This document shows, piece by piece, positions 1 through 10,700 of a stretch of DNA of 21,460 nucleotides; positions within the stretch are counted from its first letter, which is position 1, and each line of letters opens with the position of its first letter. The notes beneath the pieces were generated by a model. That model had not been told where the DNA came from and searched no databases. It was given only the letters and a program-made list of their open reading frames with translations. Position numbers and translations under genes: made by a program. The DNA is from Lingula anatina (lineage: Eukaryota > Brachiopoda > Lingulata > Lingulida > Lingulidae). The DNA is taken from contig NW_019775872.1 in assembly GCF_001039355.2 (NCBI RefSeq), forward strand, positions 21,916-43,375, in the 5' to 3' direction.

Positions 1-480
1 GTTATCTGGCCGTGGCAGACGCTAATCGTCGGCCGTCTCTCCCTCCGTCCACTCCCGTTCTGAGCGCCAGGATCGTTTTTGAAAAACGACACTAGTTTCT
101 GGCTGCCAGAATCGCTTTTGAAAAACGACACTACTGATAACGATGCTGTTTTGCGGCCCTAGACAACAGTACCGCTCTATCTATGGGCCATACACAGTGA
201 TCGGGTGAAAGTACGTGTATACCTTTGGTCGCAATTACCGACACTCACACAATCATACATTATGGTAACTCTAAATAGATCGTCGGGAGAAGGCCTAGCG
301 ACGAACAGACAACTTCCGGTCAAAATTGACAGAATTCCATGAAATTCGAACTTTTGGAAGTTCTGAGCACCTCCATTTCATGAATTTCGGCCAGAACGAT
401 CTTTTCCCAAATTTAATTATTTTCTACTGTTCGAAATTCATGGCACATTACCGTACTATGATCTGGAATCTCATCTTTGA
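1..480. promoter_or_regulatory. CpG-rich block, possible distal promoter or untranslated first exon
   Basis: This block has frequent CpG (about seven in the first 60 bases and three to four per 60 bases to about position 300), whereas the following 4.5 kb has almost none. No convincing reading frame is present. In animals with gene-body methylation, unmethylated promoters and intergenic DNA keep CpG while transcribed bodies lose it, so this may be the upstream edge of the MARCH1/8-like transcription unit or the flank of a gene outside the window. No TATA box or initiator could be assigned. The call rests on base composition only. Confidence 0.3.
67..133. repeat. Duplicated hairpin: two copies of a 28-bp palindromic motif, 39 bp apart
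   Basis: Positions 67-94 and 106-133 match at 26 of 28 bases. Each holds an inverted repeat around a single central G. The first core, TCGTTTTTGAAAAACGA (73-89), is a perfect palindrome around that G. The second (112-128) differs by one base, which breaks one pair. The motif could be a paired protein-binding site or remnants of a repeat family; its function is unknown. Confidence 0.75.
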
Positions 481-735
481 TCTACTTTTACCCATGAACT
501 GCACTTTAAAAAGACTCTTATATCTCCAAAAGTGGCAAAGATATAACCATAACAACTATTGAACTTGAATTGGATGTCACATTTTCAATCTTACTGTGAC
601 CTTAAATTTGACCCTTGACCTCTCCCATGATCTGCACTTATATTTTCCAGTAAACTTTGGATTGAAGGTCTTATTTTCACAATCTTTCAGCAACCTGAGA
701 TTTGACATTTTACTTTTCCCATGATTTTGTTATAA
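472..735. repeat. Degenerate tandem repeat with TGACC and CCCATGA motifs
   Basis: The motif CCCATGA recurs at 491-497, 624-630 and 718-724, each time preceded by a pyrimidine-rich stretch and in two cases by TTTGAC or TTGACC. The first two copies continue into ACTGCACTT or TCTGCACTT. Spacings of 133 and 94 bases suggest an old, decayed tandem array rather than a recent duplication. No coding potential was seen. Confidence 0.3.
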
Positions 736-1290
736 TGCTTATCAAGCACAACACTGGAGGTGGTGTCCTATTTTTTTTCCTTAAGTATTCACTTACTCCT
801 GCTGGTGGTACAATACCCAGAGGTGGTATCACCTCTCTGATCCACTAGTTAATTTATGTAGACATCAAAAGTCTTTTTTCTTATGTATTTACTGAATAGC
901 ATAGCCTCAATTGCGCTTGCTTTTTATTATTCTTGGAAAATGGGTGATTACTTCTAGAATTCCCAGAATATGTGGGTTGTTTGGTTCTCTTAATATGAGC
1001 TTAAATGTGTTTTTGTCAAGGGAAATAAGGAGATGCCATGCAGCTTTATGTATTACATATTTAGGTTCTTCATCACAATCTGTGGCTTTAGCTCATTGCA
1101 ATATCATAAGTCACACTTCTCCGTCATGTTGTCACTGTCATCTTTGCTTGCCATCACCTTAGCCAACCTAATAACTGTCAAACCAAATGTTTGATTCACT
1201 TTAAATGTACTCAGTTTTATTTGGTAAAGACACAGGTGTAATTTAAAAACATTAAAATCAAATTATTTTAATTTTTATACATGGACAATG

Positions 1291-1323
1291 GTGTCTGAAC
1301 ATACCGCCATCACCTGTGTTTGT
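1291..1323 (+). repeat. Copy A of an interspersed repeat shared with 15733-15765
   Basis: About 28 of 33 bases match the later copy, including the shared core GCCATCACCTG. Here it is followed by TGTACATATT and a long T-rich run rather than by the GTCGCC hexamer array. The two copies lie in the same orientation more than 14 kb apart, so this is a dispersed family and not a local duplication. Confidence 0.45.
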
Positions 1324-3100
1324 ACATATTGCAAGTTTTTTTTTTGTTTTGTTTTTTTTTTTACAAAAGTTACAATAATAGTTTAAACAATAATGACCTA
1401 TGCGATCAATCTGAACAAAGTAATTTTCTTACAAAATCCTGTGAACATTGAAACTACAAAAACTGTTCAGAAAAATATTCTAAGATAATCACCAAAGCAC
1501 CTGACCTCTTGAAGTTGAAATAAGGACTCGGGTGTTTATATGTTTCAATATGTTTCTTGGAAATTTCAGTAATTATCCTCAAACAGCACAATAAATATAT
1601 ATTTTGAATTTTAGGACAAGCTTTGAAACTTAGTGACCAATCATTTTTATGTACTAGAATTATTAATCCCAATTCAATGATCATACATTTGCTTTTTCAG
1701 AGAAACATTCTTGGTATTGACGTCAATATTGTTGAAATTTTCATGATTTTTTCCATTTTTATTACAACCCTCTATCTCACCTAGATTCCAATTTAACACC
1801 TAACTGTCTGGTACCTTTTCGGATAAGTTAAATTTAATCCAACAGGTAGTATCCTTAGGTTATGCAAATTTTGTAGTACTGTCTGACACGTACTGCTTGT
1901 GTGAAATTTATTCATTGCCATTTGTGACATGTTTTATATGGAATCGTGTCTAGGCATTTATAAGTTAAATTGAAAGACATACTTCTAATAATACATTACA
2001 TATGCACTTATGATAATACTTACACAAACCATAACTTTTTGTAAGTAAGCTTTGTATTGTAGGAGTAAAAGAAATAAAGGATGGATTCACTCAAGATCAG
2101 GAAGTTTCTTTTTCATTGAGTTTTGTTTTTATCAAACTCCATGGGAGGCTAAAAAAGGTGCTCTGCGTGGCTGAAAAAATTGGAATTTAAGTACAAAGCC
2201 AGACACCATAAATTAACTTGTTTGAATTTTGTTGAACAGTATACACTTTTCCAGGTCCAATCCCTGTTTACTCAAACTTACACAGCTGCCTTGTCAAGTG
2301 AAAACTGGGGTACCCCCTTTAACAGCTTAGGCCTTTTGTACTCTTCCACATGTTCATTTTTATCACTTTTTGCACCATTTGCTAGGTTGAGCAAGTAAAG
2401 GCAGGCCCAAATTAATGCTACACATTGGAATAGCCAAACCAAGAATGATGATGTGTCAAAACAGCAGGTTGAGTACAAAATTCACCAGCATTGGCTGGTT
2501 GGAGAAGAGCTCAATCTGTGCCTTATGATTAGTAGAAAGCTTTTCCCCTTAAATCTACTTAAATCTTCTTAAATCTCAGCATCATATATTGGGGACTTAC
2601 AAAAAAAGTGTACAAGGACAAAAAATGATAAAATTTGCTACTGTAGGATGTTTCTTTGACAGATAGCTTAGATATTTTCTATTTATACTTTCAAAAATAG
2701 ATATAACATTTTTTTTTTTACTCCAAAACACTTTCCAGGTATAAATTTTTTTTGAAATATGATTTTTCAATTAGCATTTACCATCAAAAATGTCTGTTGT
2801 CAAAGACATTCGAAATCCTTGTAGTTATGCGTCATGAATTACAATATTGCTGTAACTGAACAATTATATTACCACAGTTCATGTTTTACAATAATATGTT
2901 ACTTTTTGTCAATGTATGTAAGTTTTTTTTTTTTTTTCGAGAAAATATATTACAGTATGTGCTAATAGGCGACATGAGTTAAGGTCTATCACCATTTTTC
3001 TCATATGTTCTTTTTTAAATTGTTTGCGATAAAATGAAGAGTGGCCTTTTTATTTTTTGACAACTTGGCTGTAGCTATTGCAACCATGAGTACGTGATTC

Positions 3101-3130
3101 CTCTCACACAAAGACCTCTCACACAAAGAC
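3101..3130. repeat. Perfect 15-bp tandem duplication
   Basis: The unit CTCTCACACAAAGAC occurs twice head to tail with no mismatch. This indicates a recent local duplication in otherwise unremarkable AT-rich DNA. No function is apparent. Confidence 0.85.
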
Positions 3131-4979
3131 ATATATTTTTCAAAACCACTTAAACACTCAGAGAAAGTACATCGCTGCCAAGGCAGTACAATTCTCATTA
3201 CTAGTTATTTAATAATCAACACCAAAATCTCATTGATTCTAAGTAAGTCCATTCTTGACCTTTTCTGAAAAGTTTATCAAAATCCTTACTTAAAATATTT
3301 GAGTTACGCTGTACAGCGAAAACAATCTTTTTGGCAGAGGTTATTAATCATTTTTCAAGTTGATGGAATGACCTACAATTATAACTCAGAGGTGACCCAA
3401 GCAAGTTTGAGGTAAAATAGTGTTTGTTTTCTAGATTTCCCCATATTAGGGTTGTAATACAGAAAAATACATCTGCTCAACCATATAATACATTTAGACT
3501 TTCAGATCTAATTTTTTTTAAAATTTATGCCTTTTAAGTGAATTTGTAAAAAATTGAAGCTGTAGTCACCCAATCAGATGTGATGTCACAGTCAGTAATC
3601 ACCTCTGTTTCAAAAAGAAAAAAGAAAAGAAAAATAGTTTTAGGTGTCTTGGCTAAACAAACCCTGGCCCCTGTTTCATAAAATAATAATAATCAAAGAT
3701 AACTTTTTTAACTGAAAATTTCGGTCCATTTTTACAATTTAGCCATAGTGATTAAGAACAAGTTCAAAAAATATTCAGAGAAAAAGCACAACTTCACCAA
3801 GGCATTCTGCTAAAGTCTGTTAGAAGTGGGCCAGTAGGCTAAAATTTAGATCCTTTAGTTGGCTGTCTTAATTAGCAGCCGTTTGATGACTGGCAATCTT
3901 AACCTTCTTCAAAAATACAATACCACTCAAATACAACTTTGTCATGGTTGCAAGAGCTACAGCTACTGTTGTCAAAAAAATAAACAGGCTGGACTTCACC
4001 TACTAATTATTTGCCAATAGCCCAGCTAACAGAGGGAGGGGGTGCTTTTATTTGTAATATTATATATTACACACGGATATTGGAGAATGCCTAAAGAAAT
4101 TGTGGAAATGAATTGATGTAACTTATCCCATGTATGTAACTGCAATTGCAACAACCATAAATCAGTTTAAATCAAATATAGGAATATAGAAAATATAGAT
4201 TTTCAAATGATGCTGCCAGGCAGAAAAAAAAACAGGAGTATAAAAAATTCCTGGATATAAATGGCATAAATGATTTTATATATGATGATTTCTTATGACT
4301 TCTGATACTAAAATTTTCCAAAGATAACATTTACTGATGGTACTTATTAATGCAATACCAGTGTAGACGCTGTTTTGGATTATAGTGCAGGGGCATACAC
4401 ATGTGCAATGTTTCACTGAAAATTATAGTGGACCTTTGCACAGGTGATGGAGAAATGATCTTAGTACCTAGAGCACAATCACATAAAGATGTCACTTCAT
4501 TTGACATACATGAAGTCTGATAGAACTGTTCTCCTGCAACACCTGCATATATAATGCAATACCCCTATTTGCTTTTAATTGAATGCTATTGTATCACAAA
4601 GTATGTTAAATCTGAAATTTGACATTTTTATGAAATTATGTACTTTTTGTGAAAAGAAGGCCTGCATGGTTGTCACATTTAAACGTTCTAAAGCTTTGCT
4701 GGTCTTTTATAGATTTTCAATGTTTTGTAGATAAGCAGACCACAAAGTTAAATAAGGATGCTGCCGCTGCTGATGTTTTTATAATTAGTGAATTTGATTA
4801 GCCGATACAGAGTTCAGGTTGAGTTGTGCTATTTTCTGTACATTTCCAATAAATCACTTCTCTCTGCCTACATAGCAATCTGTTCCCTTGTACCAAGACT
4901 GCAATCAGTTTCCACAAGCCAGCACTATGAATGATTAGACTGGTTCAAAGAAACGATTATCCTGTCAGATCAATATTGC

Positions 4980-5735
4980 TCAAAAATGGCGCATTTATTC
5001 ACGTACATGTATGCAGCCCAATGTCGGGCACATATGCCATATTAAGCAGGGCATCGATTAATTGATTAACTGTTGTGTGCTTTCACAAAGAAGTCACTTT
5101 CAACTTATGCATAATTGATACCAGCAAGTGAGTTGGGACTGAGGGAGAAAGGTGGGGGCAGTGCGATGAAGCAATAAGCCATTTGCAGTGGAAGTATATG
5201 TGGTTTGGAGCCATATAACCCAATTTAAAGTGATTGCTTATACAAGCACTATGCAGCACTGCCTCTGTGGTGCTCTCTGTTCTAGCCGTCTCCTTGCGAA
5301 CACTGAGGATCTCCTTAATGTTGGATGACTGAGATTATGACAAGTCGGCAGCTGATTTGACATCACAGCAACAGCAGCGATCGCTCTTCTGTATGTGTGG
5401 ATTAGCCTTTCAGCTTGCCATCAGCACGGGTTGTCATTTACCATTGTGCTCTGTTGCCATGGAAGATTCACCCCTTTTTACATCTACCTGACTCCTTTCA
5501 TCACAACATGACATACAATGACAATGACTACAATCCGGTGTAATGACATTTAGCATTTGAAGGCAGTGCTGTCATGTATACTCATAGTGATTTACCTACA
5601 TCCTTTGGTGAGGTGGCTGGCAACTAGGCTCCAGTCACTGAAGGATTAATTGGATCTGATTCAATATATTTATACGCACATATAAGATCATTATTATTGG
5701 ATTAATATGGGATTTAGCAGATACACTATCATGGG
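4980..5735 (+). promoter_or_regulatory. Probable 5' leader or proximal promoter of the MARCH1/8-like gene
   Basis: CpG and GC content rise modestly here, with GCGATCGC near 5380 and pyrimidine-rich stretches, just upstream of the predicted start codon. The frame leading to the start codon is closed by TAG at 5715-5717, so coding is unlikely to extend upstream unless an exon boundary falls there. A possible acceptor AG sits at 5719-5720 but lacks a good polypyrimidine tract. Transcripts may therefore start inside this block. No TATA box stands out. Confidence 0.35.
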
Positions 5736-5739
5736 ATGA
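5731..5739 (+). promoter_or_regulatory. Two-codon upstream ORF overlapping the main start codon
   Basis: The sequence ATGGGATGA reads Met-Gly-stop, and its TGA (5737-5739) overlaps the predicted start ATG (5736-5738). The upstream ATG has A at -3 and G at +4, a strong initiation context. The main ATG has G at -3 and A at +4, which is weaker. If both lie in the leader, ribosomes would mostly meet the upstream ATG first and would reach the main frame by leaky scanning or reinitiation, which would lower and possibly regulate output. This requires that transcription starts upstream of 5731. Confidence 0.5.
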
Positions 5740-5873
5740 CAGAATCGGATTTGTTGAGATTTCAAGCTAGAGATTGCAGTTTTGAGGATGTAACTGCTGC
5801 AGATTATAGTGATAGTCAGCAGCAGCAACAACGCAATGAGTGTTCATACTTGCTAGAAGACCATATTCCTCTG
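5736..5873 (+). CDS. MARCHF8: MARCH1/8-like gene, coding exon 1 (N-terminal cytosolic region)
   Basis: Encodes residues 1-46, beginning [10 protein letters not shown] and containing an acidic stretch and five glutamines from a short CAG/CAA run. It ends at CTG before GTATGC, a fair donor, in phase 0. The next exon also starts in phase 0, so the join keeps the RING frame open and gives an N-terminus of about 74 residues before the first RING cysteine, close to the length in vertebrate MARCH8. The N-terminus of this family is poorly conserved, so similarity cannot confirm the exon. It could be replaced by alternative first exons outside this window. Confidence 0.6.
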
Positions 5874-7588
5874 GTATGCAGTTTTTACGTATCAATTCAT
5901 ATATATGTATATATACATACATACATACATGTACAAACTTGCATAATTTAGGGGGCATGTGGTTGATTATGTAGTGTAATGTATATGTCAAAGTTGCTCA
6001 CCTGAAAGCAAGCACAGAAGTTCCAATGGATACTTAGTACTCGTCTAGCATGTGCAAACATAACAAAGCTTGGGAATTCTGAATGTTATTTGTGGCTATG
6101 AACAAATTTTCCATTAATTGTGTGAATAAGTGCTATAAACAGTTGTTAAAACTGGGGTCTAACTATCCATCTGCCTACATGTATGTATGTCTGATCGCCA
6201 AATTGTTTTTGTCATAATTTGTATATAGTTAATTCAGCAAAGGCAACCATGATTTCATTATAAATATCTCAGAATGACATTTGCAAATAACTTGGGGAGT
6301 CTTATGCTATATTGGAGAATCTGTTTTCAATTAGGCTAAAAAGAGGGAAATTTGATATATGCCTTGGTGGGCACAAATGCATACACAATGTAGTATTGCC
6401 TTCTACAAGCTTTCAAGGTATGCTTGTCACATAAAATCCTTGGAATAGAGTTAGCACAGGAAGTGCTGCAGAAATTGAGATTCCCTTAGTGTTTTATAGA
6501 TATTAGAGCACTTGTCACTACCACAGCAGAAGATGAATCATTCTCTCACATACACAAAACTAAAGTCATCAATGAAGTTATCAGTGTGAAGATAAATTAT
6601 TAATACAAGGATATTTCATAGAATAAGAATGTAATAAGCAGACTAGTTGTGTGCTATATATTTTTTGGCACATGACGAATTGAGCAATCAATAAATAGAA
6701 AAAATGAAGACCTGGCATCTCTGACCTAGAGCAAGGCATAAGAAATGCATACTAATACTGAAGTGGCCTTTCTTAGACGAAGTGTGCAGAAAGGAAAAAA
6801 ATGTGTGCACCATCTTAACCTCAGTAACCTGAACTTAAGGGGATAACAACTGTTCGTTTTAACCAAAAAATGGATTAGAATAGATTATCTTGGATTTTAT
6901 GTTGGCTTGAAGAATAAATTAGATGGTTTGAACAGTATTAAGAAGTTGTTGGTGCAAATGAATGTCCTAATGTCAAAAAAAAAAAAAAAGAAAAGAAAGA
7001 AACCCCCGTTTAAGGAACACCATTAGTGGAGTACGATCAAGATTGTTTGAGTAAACAAACAACTTAATTAAACCAAACCAAAAGGCTTCGTGTTAACTAA
7101 GCATTTGATTCCTAATCACTCTCTTCTTGTCAGACTTTGTAACAGACAGTATGGTATTGCAAACTATCATGCTTACTACTACTGCACTGCACAATGTATT
7201 TTTCATTTCTACCATCACTTGACCTCATTGATGTCAGATTCAGCTGATATTTAGGCTGTGCTCAGATGGTTTTAACCAAAAATTATTAGTGCTTATTTCA
7301 TTTAGGAGACGCCCACAACTTGCCCACCCTACTACCTCAACCTCAGGGCTATAGAATCCCTCTTTTTCTGTGAAAGGGTTAGCAATATCTCTTCTATGGC
7401 TTTTACTCATTTACTTCACCAAAAAAAAAAATGAATCAATAATTTCCCTCATAAGTGTTTGATACTGATTCCCATTAGTATAATGATGTCTGTTTCATTG
7501 AAGTGAATTTGTAGATAGAGTTGGATAGATTCTCTGAAAGTAGGAACAGTCTAGTGGAACTGAATAGCAGTTTGCTAGTTATCATTTT

Positions 7589-7636
<48 letters not shown>

Positions 7637-7715
7637 TTTGTTATTCTTTTTTTTTTTTTTTTAGGTAGTAAAGGATTTGAAACAAAATTGGACATTCTTT
7701 AGCTTGAATGTTTGA

Positions 7716-7753
<38 letters not shown>

Positions 7754-10700
7754 GTTCTTCAAAATTTTAATTTTGAAATTTTCAAAATTTTAATTTTGAA
7801 ATTAAAATTTTACATTGATTTGCCAGAGGACATGTCACCTACACATGTGAAATATTGATACCTTGGCCATGGAACATAGTAGCCAGAAGCTGATAAAATA
7901 AGGAGGACTTCATCAAAAAAATGTATAAAACTTATAAATTCATACCTAAAGTCATTTGAATAAAGCAAACATTTATATGCTAGCATGCCCATAGCACACA
8001 TTATGTAATGCTGAAACACTAGTCGTAGGCCCTACTTTTATTTCAAGTCAAAACTTTTTGTACACAACTTGTTTATTTTACAATCACTGAAAGTTGCACA
8101 GTGAGCTTTAGACTTATAGGAAAATGGTTCTTTACCTTTACCCCTTAATCACTTAAGTCTAGCAAAGCCAAAATTGATAGCAAAATTACAATTCAAAAAC
8201 AATATTTTTTTTTTAGTTCATAGTTTGCAGTCTTGAAGCCAACCAGTAATGGAGACAAAGGCCGGTGAATTTTTTTCAATGGAAATGATAAAATTTAGAA
8301 AATAACATGTGAACAACAGTTTTATAGATCATTATTTTCACAACAAATTTTGATATTATGTACTTTGGTAATGAGAGGGGAAGGGCTAAAATTTCCAGGA
8401 AAAAAATTGTTTTGCTGTTGCCTTTAACCCACAAAATACCTTGTGTACTTGTTTATTTGATTATCATTATGGCAGTTGAGTCTGAAGGTTCTACTTTAGA
8501 TACCAGATGTTTTTATAAGACTACTTAGATGAGAATAACTTGGTATAGAAAACCAGATGATCTGGCTGTGTAGTGAATTTATGAGATTCGAAGATAAGGC
8601 GTTGGCCTGTTTTCAGTTTTAAAATCATATTCGTCTGTACCAAGGATGTAATAAAATTGTCAGGACTGATCTCTCACTCCCCTTCATTTTCTCCCTATTA
8701 AACATGAACTGTATCTGCATAGCAGGTGATTTCTGATGCTGATTAATGGCTCTTTCCTCTTAAGGTTTTACTTCAAGCAATGCTGACTGCACGATCTGCT
8801 TTCTGTGGCATACATAGGTTTGTTATCCTGAGGGGCCTTAACTAACATAAGTGAAATAATGATCATTTCCTAGTCACTGTGTCTGTTAGAAAGTAACTGC
8901 CATTTTCTTTTGATATTTAATGAGGACCTCAGAGAGGTATATTTTTAACATTGCACAAGAGTTTATTGTACCTGTGATATGTCAGCCTCATTTTATGTAA
9001 TTACTTGTTTTCCAGGTATGCCTCTAAATGTACCATTTACGCTTTTCTATGTCAGCACCATGCTGCGCTGCATAGCTTAGCAAGCCCCTTAGAATGAGGA
9101 ATGAGAAAAGGAAAATACAGTCATTGCTTCAATTTTGTAATTAACATAAGATGTATTTTGATATTTCTAGGAATCCATCCATCAGAACTCTGCCTCTCCC
9201 CCACTGACAGAGTGCCTTTCTCGTCCCTCCACTGCAGGATCGCTGTCAGAGATATGTCGTATATGTCACTGCGAGAGCGAGGTGGACAACCCCCTCATAT
9301 CGCCATGTGTTTGCTCGGGGAGCCTGCGCTACGTGCACCAGGACTGCCTGCAACAGTGGATCAAAAGTGCCGATACAAAGTCATGTGAGCTCTGTAGATT
9401 TGAGTTTCGTATGACAACAAAGACAAAGCCTTTCAGAAAAGTAAGTGATGTTTTTGAAGTTGAAGGAGGAGTGTATTTAAGCCAAATGTAAGATTATGAG
9501 GGATTCATAATGCATGCCTCTGCCATTTCTTTTATCTATCTCCTGTAATATTTGGTTAAGGTCTTTAGTGGTATTGCTGAGTTGGGAAAGATGGATGCCG
9601 GTGGGTGCTGGATTAAAAAAAATGTTGATCTTCAAACTTTGCTAAAAAATTATGTTTTACATTAGCATTCCATAATATATCTGGCTGTGTTCTCTTCTCC
9701 TACAGTTTGCAATCACTTTTAATGAATTCTTATATAAGGGGCCATTCACAATGAGTTGGAGTAGATCATTTTGTGTTATAACTTTCTACCATTTACATAA
9801 TTGTAGCCTTTTTCTAGATTTACTGGTATCTCTCAATCTCCTCATATTCATATCAATCACTACTTTCCATTTCGTGTATGTGATCACAACTGCAATTTCA
9901 CAACTCAGTGTAATGGTAATTTCAACATTTTGCTGGCTTTTCTGTAATAGGCTGCAGCAGACAGATAATGATTATCAGGATTTTGAATGTCACTTCTTTA
10001 TCAAATGAATGTTTTGTACTAGGTTTACATATATTTGTTATTGTGTGAAAGTAAGCTGTGCTGGGATATTTCATTACCATTTATTGTGTGAGTGGGGATT
10101 AGGTTTAATAGAAGTAGGAGTATGGTATGAAGAGGAATATTTGAAATGTGTGTATCCTCTGATTGACTGAACAAATTAGTTATGGTACATTAAGTTTAAG
10201 GCGACAACTAGGCAGCTCTCCCTCTGAATTGATAAGAAACTGATTAAAAGTGACATTTGCCTGAAATAATGTCTTTGTTTTAAATTAGCTGAGATGGATT
10301 GTGATACTTTTAGTTCTCAATTAACAAATTGCAGGAATTTGGTTTTTCTTAAGCCTTGATCATTTCTCAGAAAAACTGGGATAACCAGAACTTAACTGGT
10401 GAAAAGAAAGCTCTTCATAACACTAGGTTTTCTGCAACTATATTCAGTCTACAATGTGCAGGTGTTCTTTATGTAAAGGCACAGTAAGTTTCTCTTACCC
10501 TGTTCACACCACAGTCATTTATTCAAATAAATAGCAAATAAGTTACGGATTCAAACAGTTGTAATAGTCTGGACGCGTGAGGATTTTTGTTAACCGGTTT
10601 CTCAAAATCCTGTTAGCGGTGATCACTTTTTAGGATTTTTCAGATGGCAGTGTGAACAGGGTATATGTATATATAGTATTCCTGTGTCTAAGTCATCACT

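Larger units (their letters stand above)
736..4979. other. AT-rich non-coding region, no gene seen
   Basis: I find no exon-like stretch here. Reading frames are short, have no recognisable motifs and follow AT-rich composition. Notable details are several poly-T and poly-A runs, a perfect 15-bp tandem duplication at 3101-3130, three TTAAATCT motifs near 2550-2576, and a 33-bp sequence at 1291-1323 that is related to one at 15733-15765. If transcription begins in the CpG-rich block at the left edge, this is intron; otherwise it is upstream intergenic DNA. Confidence 0.4.
5874..9170 (+). other. Intron 1 of the MARCH1/8-like gene
   Basis: A 3.3-kb AT-rich intron from GTATGC to TTTCTAG. I see no further exon inside. 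It contains an ATAC microsatellite just after the donor (about 5899-5930), a poly-A/GA run at 6975-7000, and a cluster of four simple repeats at 7592-7811. Open frames in this interval are short and lack coding character. Confidence 0.6.

Noticed and set aside
3660-3700. CCCTGTTTCATAAAA-like end as a MITE border
   Set aside because: I could not find a matching inverted end or target duplication within a reasonable distance.
7647-7670. Poly-T followed by TTAG as a splice acceptor
   Set aside because: No open, exon-like sequence follows, and the coding exons already join in phase without it.
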